Below are positions 18,564-27,126 of a DNA stretch of 64,000 nt, one piece after another. The stretch covers positions 62,001 to 126,000 of the forward strand of contig NZ_JANSKK010000005.1 in assembly GCF_026659735.1 (NCBI RefSeq), read 5' to 3'. The translations under genes and the position numbers were made by a program. The DNA is from Staphylococcus pettenkoferi. Lineage in GTDB: Bacteria > Bacillota > Bacilli > Staphylococcales > Staphylococcaceae. Position 1 is the first letter of the stretch, and the number at the start of each line of letters is the position of its first letter. Under the pieces are notes generated by a model. The model ran no database searches. It was not told the DNA's origin and saw only the letters and a program-made list of their open reading frames with translations.

Positions 18564-18850
18564 ATCACTTCACCGACATCTTTAATGAGACTTTCATTTC
18601 TTTTATAATACGTCCATTTTCCTAAACGTTTATAAGTGATAAGACCAGCTTTGTTTAGTATAGATAGATGCTGTGAAGCTGTGGATTGTGTCATGTTTAA
18701 TTTATCTTTAATCTGACTGACACAAACCCCAATTTCTACCAAATCAATGCCATTTTGGTCATCGAAATGACTTTTGGGGTCCTTTAACCACTCTAGTATT
18801 TGAATTCTTGTAGGACTTGCTAATGCTTTAAAGACTTCTAGTTTTTCCAT
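18548..18850 (-). CDS. ArsR-family winged-helix repressor
   Basis: A DNA-binding repressor of about 100 residues. The HTH (about 44-70) reads SQIKDKLNMTQSTASQHLSILNKAG, with the classic ArsR recognition helix. Two cysteines are not in a metal pattern except a lone C near residue 44, so thiol or small-molecule sensing is possible. The ATG at 18850 is chosen because a SigA promoter places the transcription start on or next to this codon. A TTG at 18856 is the longer alternative. It probably controls itself and the oxidoreductase through identical operators. Confidence 0.85.
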   Translation of the reverse strand: MEKLEVFKALASPTRIQILEWLKDPKSHFDDQNGIDLVEIGVCVSQIKDKLNMTQSTASQHLSILNKAGLITYKRLGKWTYYKRNESLIKDVGEVIKKEL

Positions 18851-18856
18851 ACCCAA

Positions 18857-18886
18857 ATAATAAATCGTTATTTAACGATTTGTCAA
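18857..18886 (-). promoter_or_regulatory. ArsR-gene promoter with operator in the spacer
   Basis: Minus strand: TTGACA (18881-18886), an 18-base spacer, TATTAT (18857-18862). The perfect palindrome AAATCGTTA-TT-TAACGATTT (18862-18881) fills the spacer, which fits direct repression. Only six bases separate the -10 from the ATG. Confidence 0.75.
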
Positions 18887-18954
18887 TGGATTTAACGTAG
18901 ATAAAAATGTAAATAATAACCGTTTCATTCGACTAATACTAGAAATTCTTATAA

Positions 18955-19665
18955 GCGAGAGACATTATTAATTTAGTAGACAAAACGACAAGAAATATCA
19001 CAAATAAAAAGATTGTTGGAGAAGTTGCGATTGGAATGGCAGAATCTGAAGTCAACCGAAGTGTAATGAAAGCCATTAAGGCAGTGACGCAAGACGAACA
19101 AGGAGTGAAGTTTGATACTTTCAGTGGTAATGGAGAACAAATCTTAGAAAAGTTAGATAATGGCTTAATTGACTTTGGAATTATTGTAGAACCTATTAAT
19201 AAAGTGAATTATGAGAGTTTACCGTTAAATAAGCAGGACGTCTGGGGCATTCTAACACGAAAGGGTTCAGAGTTAAGTGAGTTAACTTTTGTACCAACAA
19301 AGCGATTACTTCATCAACCACTTATTATTTCAAGACAACACGGTGTGAAATCGATGCTTGCTAATTATTTAGAAATCGATGAAGTAGAAATGGAAATTAT
19401 CGCAAATTATAACTTATTGTATAACGCTTCGTTAATGGTCGAAGCGGGCATTGGTCATGCGATATGTTTGGATGGCATCATTAATACGACAGGTACGGAT
19501 TTGAAGTTTATACCCTTTGAAAAAAAGGTTACTTCAAGTTTGAGTGTTATTTGGAAGAAAGAACGCGCATTATCATTATCTGCGCAACTCTTTTTGAATA
19601 AGTTGAAAGAGGTATTAAAAGATGAAACTAAAAGTATATCTACAGAATTAGATGAAAACTTATGA
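18955..19665 (+). pseudogene. LysR-type regulator lacking its DNA-binding domain
   Basis: The frame is open from 18955 to 19665 and encodes the linker helix and effector-binding domain of a LysR regulator (VGEVAIGMAES, then IDFGIIVEP, VEAGIGHAICLDGI). The N-terminal winged helix-turn-helix is missing: an in-frame TAA lies at 18952-18954, and no HTH is found in other frames upstream. An ATG at 19036 could yield 209 residues, but such a product could not bind DNA in the normal way. I call it a 5'-deleted pseudogene. Confidence 0.75.
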
Positions 19666-19715
19666 TGAAATAAATTAGATAAAAGTAAGTTGTAAAACCA
19701 ATAATTAATATCTCT

Positions 19716-19743
19716 TTTGTATGTTTAATTTATATCGTATAAT
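19716..19743 (+). promoter_or_regulatory. Putative promoter of the acyltransferase gene
   Basis: TTTGTA (19716-19721) and a perfect TATAAT (19738-19743) are separated by 16 bases, about 70 bases before the start codon. Confidence 0.4.
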
Positions 19744-19814
19744 AAATGTCGGTTACGATATTTTTAGAACTCAAATAATCAAATATGGTTAAGCATATAA
19801 AAGGGAGAATATAA

Positions 19815-20882
19815 ATGGGGCGTTACACTTCGGTTATTTTTTGGATGAGGGCGATTGCTTGTTTAAGCGTTGTAATGATACATACTATTACGACGACATT
19901 TTATAAATTTGATATGCCCAATAAAGGTTATCTATTAAGGATTTTTCAGTTAATATTGCTCTACGCTACACCGATGTTTGTGTTTATATCAGAATTTTTA
20001 CTAGCTAAACGTTATAAGACGACAGTTAAAGACGGCTTTTTCGTACAAAAACTACTTACTTTAGGCATTCCATATATTATAATTAATTTAGGACTTGCTT
20101 ATGTATATGGGGATACTGAGAATTTCAGTGGCTATTTGAAATCAGTAAATTCAATGATGTTTCATGGTGGCACACTGACTTATTTTATTATCATCATTTT
20201 TCAGTTTTATCTATTACATATGTTGCTAGCGAAGTATTTAGTGAAGTTAAATCCGATAAAGATTATCATATACTCATTAGTCATTACATCTCTGTTTTGG
20301 GCTATGAGAAACTTCGTAGATGCACCTGAATCTATTTATGTTAATTGGCTTTGGCAAAGAGAGGGTTGGATGATCTTTATTGGTTGGTTGAGTTATTTTC
20401 TATTAGGTTTCTACATGGGATACCACTATGAGAGTTTGATGAATCATATCCAAAGGTATACGTCGCATATTGTGAGTGGGACGATAATAGTTACGATCGT
20501 TGTTATTTTTAATTTTCAGTTTGGCATCATAACTTTAGTGGATTCTAAACGTTTCGATACACCTATTTATGTGACGATGGTTATATTATTATTCTTTTTA
20601 ATCGCCTCTTACTTCAAATATGTTCCAAGATTTATCATATTTATTAGCAATTATTCCTTTTCAATTTATTTAATTCATTATTTCTTTGTACATAGATTAG
20701 GTATATTAAGCGATAACCCATTGTTAAATGTTGTTTTTACATGGACATTAACTGTGACTTTTTCAATATGTATCGCCTATATAGTAAATTTAAGTAAATA
20801 TGGAAAGTATATTGTTGGAGGTATTGGGAAGACAACGCACGAAACCTATTATCAAAGCTATCAACAAAGGTTAGTAGATTAA
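19815..20882 (+). CDS. Acyltransferase family 3 membrane protein (IcaC/OafA-like)
   Basis: A 355-residue protein with about ten membrane helices. It starts with the family hallmark FWMRAIACLSVVMIHT, in which arginine and histidine are catalytic or substrate-binding residues, and ends near SFSIYLIHYFFVHRLG. Such proteins O-acylate (often O-acetylate or succinylate) surface sugars, or in IcaC have been linked to poly-N-acetylglucosamine. A GGGAG site precedes the ATG. The glycosyltransferase follows after 19 bases, so together they probably build and decorate a surface glycopolymer. Confidence 0.85.
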   Translation: MGRYTSVIFWMRAIACLSVVMIHTITTTFYKFDMPNKGYLLRIFQLILLYATPMFVFISEFLLAKRYKTTVKDGFFVQKLLTLGIPYIIINLGLAYVYGDTENFSGYLKSVNSMMFHGGTLTYFIIIIFQFYLLHMLLAKYLVKLNPIKIIIYSLVITSLFWAMRNFVDAPESIYVNWLWQREGWMIFIGWLSYFLLGFYMGYHYESLMNHIQRYTSHIVSGTIIVTIVVIFNFQFGIITLVDSKRFDTPIYVTMVILLFFLIASYFKYVPRFIIFISNYSFSIYLIHYFFVHRLGILSDNPLLNVVFTWTLTVTFSICIAYIVNLSKYGKYIVGGIGKTTHETYYQSYQQRLVD

Positions 20883-20901
20883 TATTGGGAGGGACAGCAA
20901 C

Positions 20902-22785
20902 ATGACTAAACTCGTTTCGATTATTGTGTCTGTGTATAACAAGGAGAATTTTTTAAAGCAGTGTATAGAATCGTTGATTAATTTAGAGATAGATAAAGCG
21001 CGTATTGAGGCTATCTTTGTGGACGACTGTTCGACAGATCGTTCAGTGGAGATGGTTAAAAGTTATGAAAAAGACTATGACTTTATTCGATTAATTGAAT
21101 TACCTGAGAATACAGGGAGTCCTGCTGAGCCAAGAAATGTAGGAATTCAAGAGGCGCAGGGTAAATATATTACGTTATTGGATGCAGATGACTGGTTAGA
21201 TACTGAGGGCTTTCCTAAGGTAGTTGAAAAAGTAAATGCAGATGATGCTGATTTCGGTATCGGTCAGAGCTTTAAACATACGTCTAAAGGTGTGGGCTAT
21301 CACGGTAAGTTCACAAGTTATAAGGACGAATCTCATTTAAAGCCACAAGATATTGATAAAATCTTTAGATCTGTGGGGCCACCTGGAAAGCTGTTTAAAC
21401 GTTCGCTTGTTGTTGATAATGACATTAAATTTGAACATATGAAGTATGGAGAAGATAAATTATTCTTCTTCCAACTCTTCTCTAAAGTGCATGATGTTAC
21501 GATGACTACGACGCCGATGTATCACGTCAATCGCTATGACGACAATGTCTCGCTGATTAAACAAACGTCTATGTTAGAGAAAGCGAGATTAAATTTAGAG
21601 ATTCTCAATCGAACTTGCGACATGGAGATGTCTCCAGAGCTCAAGCGCATGGCGTTATCTAGAGTCATTGAGATGGACTATATTGCACGTTTCCTACGTA
21701 CGCGAACTTTTGTAAAGTCGCCGGATAAACCAGCTTTTTACGAGATTTTCGATGAAGTAGAGCGCAAAATTAGTGATTGTGGTTTTGAAGTTAAGGCGCT
21801 GATTACGGATCCAATATTTGAAATACTGCATACATTTTACCATCAGGCGGAAGAGGAAGAATTTATCCATTTCGTTACTGATGTTGTGTATAAAAGATGG
21901 AAATTTACGATTCAAGATGGCAAGGTTTACCGCAATCTTACGCATTCGTACGAATTGTTTGAACCTCTCCCGGTGAATTGCTACCCAGTTTATGAAGGTA
22001 CGCACGTTATTAAGGGTAAAAAATATGAAGTTATTCGAGTCTTTAAGGCAGATAATGTCACAATTCAAGCAGTGAAGCTAATTGAAATCAATAATATGCT
22101 GAATGAAGTAGAGTTGCCGTTTGAATATAAAGACGGAAGTATTTATGTTTCACATGAAGCATTTAAAGATTTAGAACCCGTAGATGTGAATATGAGTGTA
22201 GAGTATGAAATGGGCGAATTCTCACTTGTTTATGCGTCATATCCGAGCTTTAATGATCTATACCAGATGAAACGTCAGAATTTCAAAGTAGAATTGATGA
22301 ATAAAGAGAAAGCACAACAAAATGTGGACTTGAGCGATAAATATTTTACAAAAGTTCCAGGGCCGCTCATGACGCTGAAAAAATTGAAACGGTATGAAGA
22401 TGTGGCGTTCAAAGTACCTATCGATACCGTGGAAGTGGGTACGAGAGTCGAAGTGGTGGATATCCAACATACGTCGAAAGGGACACCCCGTCTCATCTTG
22501 CAAGACGGCAGTGTGATTACGGCGAACAAAGACTTTGTCGCGTTGATTGATACATCAAATTTGGATAAATATATCACTGACGTGCCTCAGAAAGTGAAGA
22601 TTACGAAAGCATGTAAACTGTATGAGACACGCACGTTTAAAGGTGAAGCGGTTCAAACGCTTAAAGTCGGTAAGAAATTGACGATTAAGGACATTATTTA
22701 TACTAAGAATTCCACGCCTCGTTTAGTGACTAAGGATGGACTGTTCCTCACTGCCAACAAAGACTTTGTAGAAGTGATGAAGTAA
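20902..22785 (+). CDS. GT2 glycosyltransferase with C-terminal DUF5776-like repeats (TarS-like)
   Basis: A 627-residue cytosolic or membrane-associated glycosyltransferase. The GT-A domain (about 1-230) shows SIIVSVYNKE, the VDDCSTD nucleotide-sugar motif, PRNVGI and LDADDW (the DxD). Architecture and motifs resemble TarS/TarP-type wall teichoic acid glycosyltransferases. The C-terminus carries two related modules, about 508-555 and 580-626, each ending in TPRLxxxDGxxxTANKDFV, as in DUF5776/SH3-like wall-binding repeats. That is unusual on a transferase. It is co-transcribed with the acyltransferase. The sugar donor is unknown. Confidence 0.85.
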   Translation: MTKLVSIIVSVYNKENFLKQCIESLINLEIDKARIEAIFVDDCSTDRSVEMVKSYEKDYDFIRLIELPENTGSPAEPRNVGIQEAQGKYITLLDADDWLDTEGFPKVVEKVNADDADFGIGQSFKHTSKGVGYHGKFTSYKDESHLKPQDIDKIFRSVGPPGKLFKRSLVVDNDIKFEHMKYGEDKLFFFQLFSKVHDVTMTTTPMYHVNRYDDNVSLIKQTSMLEKARLNLEILNRTCDMEMSPELKRMALSRVIEMDYIARFLRTRTFVKSPDKPAFYEIFDEVERKISDCGFEVKALITDPIFEILHTFYHQAEEEEFIHFVTDVVYKRWKFTIQDGKVYRNLTHSYELFEPLPVNCYPVYEGTHVIKGKKYEVIRVFKADNVTIQAVKLIEINNMLNEVELPFEYKDGSIYVSHEAFKDLEPVDVNMSVEYEMGEFSLVYASYPSFNDLYQMKRQNFKVELMNKEKAQQNVDLSDKYFTKVPGPLMTLKKLKRYEDVAFKVPIDTVEVGTRVEVVDIQHTSKGTPRLILQDGSVITANKDFVALIDTSNLDKYITDVPQKVKITKACKLYETRTFKGEAVQTLKVGKKLTIKDIIYTKNSTPRLVTKDGLFLTANKDFVEVMK

Positions 22786-22819
22786 AAAAATGGCTTGAGT
22801 TATCCAGAATCTCTAAACG

Positions 22820-23389
22820 CTATATAAATATCGATATTGCAGAATAGAGAATGAGTAGGGCCATGACGATATTAAAAGCAGTTTGATGACGTGTGAGCCA
22901 TTCGTTAAGTACACTGCCGGCAAATGCCCAAATTAAAAGACAAATCCAACCGATTAATACACTAATTATTAAATATGTGAGTACCCATGTGGAATGTGTG
23001 GCCATTGGTATGATAAAAGCGCCCACTAAAGTAATAAAGAACAGTAGAGATTTCATATTGAGTACTTGAAGGACGAAACCGCTTTTGAAGCTCTTATAGG
23101 CTTTGGAAGTGGTTTTTCCATTATTTGAAGTAAGTATTTTATAAGATAAGTAGAGAAGATAAATAAACCCTAAGTATTTAAGCGGCGTCTCGATGTATTG
23201 AATATAATCACTGAATAACAGCACAGCAATATAAGAAATCAATCCTAGAAATACAAAGCCTGAGAGAATGCCGAAAATAAAGTTTTTACCATCGCGAAAG
23301 CCATAAATTCTCGTCGCGTTCATCATAAATAAATTGCTAGGACCCGGTGTGATTGAAGTAACAAAGACATATATTAATAAAGACAACAC
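22820..23389 (-). CDS. LysE/RhtB-family amino-acid exporter
   Basis: A 189-residue transporter with six hydrophobic segments. The N-terminus contains the family signature TPGPSNLFMM, followed by GFRDGKNFIFGILSG. LysE/RhtB proteins export amino acids or analogues through the cytoplasmic membrane. It is divergent from a LysR-type gene across a promoter region with a 12-base perfect inverted repeat, the classical arrangement for regulator-controlled export. The start at 23389 opens MLSLLIYVFVTSITPGP. Substrate unknown. Confidence 0.88.
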   Translation of the reverse strand: MLSLLIYVFVTSITPGPSNLFMMNATRIYGFRDGKNFIFGILSGFVFLGLISYIAVLLFSDYIQYIETPLKYLGFIYLLYLSYKILTSNNGKTTSKAYKSFKSGFVLQVLNMKSLLFFITLVGAFIIPMATHSTWVLTYLIISVLIGWICLLIWAFAGSVLNEWLTRHQTAFNIVMALLILYSAISIFI

Positions 23390-23438
23390 ATTATCGACCT
23401 ACCTTCCTTGTGTTATTATATGAGGGGAGGTTACTATA

Positions 23439-23477
23439 AGTAAAATTAATGTTAGTAATAGTAGTATTAATTTTACT
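23439..23477. promoter_or_regulatory. Inverted-repeat operator between lysE-like and lysR-like genes
   Basis: AGTAAAATTAAT (23439-23450) and ATTAATTTTACT (23466-23477) are perfect 12-base arms with a 15-base spacer. The site lies 22 bases before the regulator start and about 50 before the exporter start, suited to LysR control of both. Confidence 0.65.
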
Positions 23478-23499
23478 AATTCTAGAAGGTGATAATGCG

Positions 23500-24369
23500 A
23501 TGGAAATGAGACAAGTCAAAATCATAAAAACGTTAATAGAAACAGGTAGTTATACCAAAACGGCAGAAATACTGAACTACACGCAATCGAACGTGACGCA
23601 ACAAGTGAAGTTATTGGAGAGAAACTTAAATCAAAAGTTATTCGATTATCAACATAAACAGCTACGTCCAACGTCATTTCTTAAAGAAATCATGCCGATG
23701 ATCAATCAAATTGATGATGCGTCTCAACTTATCCAACAAGCGTCAAAACATAAGTCGTCGATTCGTAAAGTGAGAATTGCTGCACCAGAGTCATTGATGA
23801 TTAGTGGCTTGAGCGAAGTGATTAAAAATATGATTCACTCTTACCCACATATTGATATCAATCTTCAAAATAACAGTTGTAGTACGAATCATCGGAAATT
23901 ACTCGAAGATGAAGTGGACATTGCTTTCGTGGTTAATGATGGGGTACATCATGAGAAGTTGGAGGCAACAAAGATTTGCGACGAAGAAGTGGTTATCGTG
24001 GCACATAAGGATGCTCCTGATTACTTTGATGAACTGTTGAATGACAAGCAGTATAATCATTTCGTGATTAATGAAAAAGGGTCAGTATATCGCAATATGT
24101 TTGAAGAAATTGTACGTGATTATCACATAGAAATTGATAAAACGACAGAACTGTGGAGTATTGGCGTCATTAAATCATTATTGAAGGATAATATTGGATT
24201 TTCTTTCCTACCTTATCGCACGGTAAAGGCAGAGGTTGAGTCTCAAGAGTTAAAAGTGATTGAGCCACCGTTCGCTATCGAAAAATTAGGTACTTATATA
24301 CTAACAAAGCCCTATCCTTGGAATAAAGATATTAACCAACTTGTGATTGATGAAGTTGAGGGGTTGTAG
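23500..24369 (+). CDS. LysR-type transcriptional regulator
   Basis: About 289 residues from the ATG at 23500, chosen because AGAAGGTGA lies just upstream and the protein then begins at the canonical MEMRQVKIIKTLIETGSYTK. The HTH (about 18-40, AEILNYTQSNVTQQVKLLE) and the periplasmic-binding-like effector domain (about 88-285) are complete. It probably senses the exporter substrate and activates the divergent LysE-type gene. Confidence 0.88.
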   Translation: MEMRQVKIIKTLIETGSYTKTAEILNYTQSNVTQQVKLLERNLNQKLFDYQHKQLRPTSFLKEIMPMINQIDDASQLIQQASKHKSSIRKVRIAAPESLMISGLSEVIKNMIHSYPHIDINLQNNSCSTNHRKLLEDEVDIAFVVNDGVHHEKLEATKICDEEVVIVAHKDAPDYFDELLNDKQYNHFVINEKGSVYRNMFEEIVRDYHIEIDKTTELWSIGVIKSLLKDNIGFSFLPYRTVKAEVESQELKVIEPPFAIEKLGTYILTKPYPWNKDINQLVIDEVEGL

Positions 24370-24414
24370 ATGTGGTGAGAGTTGAGATGATAGTTGCTTT
24401 TCAGGGAGGACAGT

Positions 24415-24459
24415 ATGAAATTGAGTGAATGTATCTTTGGTGCTCCTATGCATTTTTAA
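24415..24459 (+). CDS. Possible 14-residue peptide or gene remnant
   Basis: A 14-codon frame (MKLSECIFGAPMHF) with a strong GGGAGGA ribosome site seven bases upstream. Nothing similar is recognised. It could be a leader peptide, but no attenuator follows, or the surviving start of a deleted gene. Confidence 0.2.
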   Translation: MKLSECIFGAPMHF

Positions 24460-24558
24460 GCGGACATTTGTTGTCCACTTTATTTGTTTAACTAGGTGTG
24501 TGAAGCGGTTTTTAAAATATGTGACCGTTTGATAATCATTACATAGGAGAGATGAGAT

Positions 24559-25179
24559 ATGAGTGAAATTAGAATGGTAACTTATGAGCCTATGATATTT
24601 AGAAAAGAGGGAGTGAAAATTGTAAGTGAATATGATGATATTCCAGAGTATTTAGATGCCTCTATTAGAACTGAACCATCATTAAATGTAAAATATCCTG
24701 GTATATCATCGTTATGTCGTGGAGAAAAGTTAGCTCCAAAATTAAAAGTAGGGGATAAGATGATATATATCACTAAAAAAAGTACGTATCATCAAGAATT
24801 CAATCATTGGCGATTAGTAGCAATTTTAGAGGTCATTAAAGTTACGAAAACACACGAAGAGGCTGCTGATTGGTATAAAAATAATAATTATGAATTACCT
24901 AAAAACTGTCTTGTAGAAGATAATCCTCCACTTTCATTTAATAAAACAACAATTCCTAAAGAAAAAATTTGTGATGCAGAAGAGGATTATCAATGTAAAG
25001 CAAGCGAGCATTCCCAATTTAACATTTGTAAAAAGATACACGTGGAGTTAGATAATCCTCCAATTATTGGTGAATCAAAAATGGAAGAAATATTTGGTAT
25101 TAAAAATCCTGGTACACAAAATTTTAAATATGTGGAAGAGCATGAATATAATAAACTACTAGAATTAATGAAAGGCTAA
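24559..25179 (+). CDS. Uncharacterised protein, possibly Nmad2-like
   Basis: A 206-residue soluble protein. The segment LKVGDKMIYITKK and the following HWRLVAILEVIKV have the feel of EVE/PUA-like or Nmad2-like folds that sense or accompany modified nucleotides, but I cannot confirm this. Four cysteines (about 51, 115, 137, 145 and 155 region) occur in the second half, with two C-x7-C-like spacings that could bind metal. Codon use is AT-rich. It stands alone, with TAGGAGAGATG upstream and a convergent dus gene and shared terminator downstream. Confidence 0.55.
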   Translation: MSEIRMVTYEPMIFRKEGVKIVSEYDDIPEYLDASIRTEPSLNVKYPGISSLCRGEKLAPKLKVGDKMIYITKKSTYHQEFNHWRLVAILEVIKVTKTHEEAADWYKNNNYELPKNCLVEDNPPLSFNKTTIPKEKICDAEEDYQCKASEHSQFNICKKIHVELDNPPIIGESKMEEIFGIKNPGTQNFKYVEEHEYNKLLELMKG

Positions 25180-25184
25180 TAAAA

Positions 25185-25217
25185 ACGCACCTCAAAAATC
25201 AAGTTTTGGGGTGCGCT
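25185..25217. terminator. Bidirectional terminator
   Basis: ACGCACCTCAAAA pairs with TTTTGGGGTGCGC around a six-base loop, with one mismatch, flanked by A and T runs between convergent genes. Confidence 0.75.
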
Positions 25218-25254
25218 TAACAATGAATTTCAAGTTTCCGTCTTTACAACTTCT

Positions 25255-26226
25255 CTACTCTCCATCCATTTGCCCTTCAAACTCATCCAACAACTTACGT
25301 ACTTCATCAGTCGAATTGGTACTCATTAATTCGTGACGTAAACCGCTCGCACCTCTGATGCCACGCACGTAAATCTTAAAGAATCTACGCAAACTCTTGA
25401 ATGGGCGACCAGTGTTTGCTGAATATTTATCAAATAATGTAAGATGGAGTCTTAATAAATCCAATAATTCTTTCGTGCTATGTTCACGAGGTTCTTTTTC
25501 AAACGCAAATGGGTTGTGGAAGATACCGCGACCGATCATCACACCATCGACACCGTATTTCTCGGCAAGTTCAAGACCGGTCTGTCTATCTGGAATATCG
25601 CCATTAATCGTCAACAACGTATCCGGAGCAATCTCGTCACGTAAGCTTTTAATCGCTTCAATCAACTCCCAATGCGCATCGACTTTGCTCATCTCTTTGC
25701 GTGTACGGAGATGAATAGATAGATTAGCAATACCTTGCTTGAAGACGTGTCTCAACCATTCTTTCCACTCTTCAATTTTATAATAACCTAAACGCGTCTT
25801 AACGCTGACAGGAAGCCCACCTGCTTTCGCTGCTTGAATAATCTCCGCTGCAACTTCAGGACGCAGAATCAGACCTGAACCTTTACCCTTGCTTGCGACG
25901 TTAGCGACAGGACAGCCCATATTCAGGTCCACGCCTTTAAAGCCCATCTCAGCAAGGCCTATACTCATCTCGCGGAATTGCTCCGGCTTGTCGCCCCAGA
26001 TATGCGCGACCATAGGCTGCTCATCTTCACTAAAAGTCAGACGTCCACGCACACTATGGATGCCTTCTGGGTGGCAGAAACTCTCTGTGTTAGTGAATTC
26101 GGTAAAATACACATCAGGTCTCGCAGCTTCACTGACAACATGGCGAAAGACGATATCTGTCACGTCTTCCATAGGTGCCAGAATGAAGAACGGGCGAGGT
26201 AATTCACTCCAAAAATTATCTTTCAT
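25255..26226 (-). CDS. dus: tRNA-dihydrouridine synthase (Dus family)
   Basis: FMN enzyme that reduces uridine to dihydrouridine in tRNA D-loops. The 323 residues form a TIM barrel with [11 protein letters not shown] at the N-terminus, [20 protein letters not shown] containing the catalytic cysteine (about 104), VKTRLGY, SIHLRTR and GVMIGRGI for FMN phosphate binding. The C-terminal helical tRNA-binding part is shorter than in some relatives. The upstream region lacks a strong ribosome site, with AAGAAGG about eight bases before the ATG. It is monocistronic. Confidence 0.93.
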   Translation of the reverse strand: MKDNFWSELPRPFFILAPMEDVTDIVFRHVVSEAARPDVYFTEFTNTESFCHPEGIHSVRGRLTFSEDEQPMVAHIWGDKPEQFREMSIGLAEMGFKGVDLNMGCPVANVASKGKGSGLILRPEVAAEIIQAAKAGGLPVSVKTRLGYYKIEEWKEWLRHVFKQGIANLSIHLRTRKEMSKVDAHWELIEAIKSLRDEIAPDTLLTINGDIPDRQTGLELAEKYGVDGVMIGRGIFHNPFAFEKEPREHSTKELLDLLRLHLTLFDKYSANTGRPFKSLRRFFKIYVRGIRGASGLRHELMSTNSTDEVRKLLDEFEGQMDGE

Positions 26227-26479
26227 AATCTATTAAACCTTCTTGTTTAGTAATATCGAAATTTATCCATGATGATACTACCACAAATCGCGTACATATA
26301 CAAAGGTATAGCGATGCGACTCAGTAAGTTAAGAGGGAAGTCTGCTGGGGGTCTAAAAACGAAGAATTTGTAATCGTTAACACCTTTAATAGATTTTATA
26401 TAAAGTAGTCGTATAAAATGAAATTGATATATAATTCTGTTTATGTATACTAATAATATAATGGGTTAGGAGGTAATTT

Positions 26480-26989
26480 ATGGCTAAATTAAATCAATCA
26501 GCAATAGGTTGTTACATAAAGTTTTGGACTAGGTTCGCTAAAGTCAACGGTAGAGCAACAAGAGCTGAGTATTGGCATCCGTTTTGGATTAATTTCTTAA
26601 TAACTTCATTATTAGGTATTGTTTTGGCAGGGACATTAGGTTCGATCTTTGCGGTCGTGTTAGTTATCCCAACTTTTACAGTAACTTGTCGCCGTCTCCA
26701 TGATACAAGTCGTACAATGATATTAGCGATTCTGCATCATTTGAGTGGGATTATTTCAACTATTGGTGCATGTTTGTTTATATTAGGTATTATTTACTTG
26801 ATTGTTAATAATGATGCACGCCTCTTTGGTACGGCTACTTTTGCGTGGTTATTTGGTTCTGCCATTACGAGTCTTATTTGGTTATATACTGTTATTGTCT
26901 TAGCAATGCTAGGTAAAAAGCGACCTAATCGTTACGGACAGGGTGGTAGTTGTCCACCAATGAAAGAAAATGAGGTTGTAGCTGAATAA
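26480..26989 (+). CDS. DUF805 membrane protein
   Basis: A 169-residue integral membrane protein with four hydrophobic segments. The DUF805 signature is clear: FWTRFAKVNGRATRAEYW near the N-terminus and VTCRRLHDTSRT after the second helix. The function of the family is not established. AGGAGG precedes the ATG. It is flanked by its own terminator. Confidence 0.88.
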   Translation: MAKLNQSAIGCYIKFWTRFAKVNGRATRAEYWHPFWINFLITSLLGIVLAGTLGSIFAVVLVIPTFTVTCRRLHDTSRTMILAILHHLSGIISTIGACLFILGIIYLIVNNDARLFGTATFAWLFGSAITSLIWLYTVIVLAMLGKKRPNRYGQGGSCPPMKENEVVAE

Positions 26990-27018
26990 ATCATAAATTT
27001 ACATATATTTAAAATCAG

Positions 27019-27042
27019 GCGCATCTAAAAGGATGCGTCTTT
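27019..27042 (+). terminator. Terminator after the DUF805 gene
   Basis: GCGCATC and GATGCGT arms around a short AAAAG loop, then a T run. Confidence 0.7.
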
Positions 27043-27059
27043 TAATTAGATTATAAACT

Positions 27060-27094
27060 AAAAAGAGCCATGCACTTCTCATGCATGACTCTTC
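27060..27094 (-). terminator. Terminator of the Bce-type ABC operon
   Basis: AGAGCCATGCA pairs with TGCATGACTCT with one mismatch. On the minus strand a T-rich tract follows, directly downstream of the permease gene. Confidence 0.75.
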
Positions 27095-27126
27095 CTCACT
27101 TTTAACCTACAGCACCGCATCACTAC

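Noticed and set aside
19645-19665. AACTTATGATG as a possible second SCC att site
   Set aside because: Only nine bases match, the orientation is reversed and the flanks do not agree with the att consensus.
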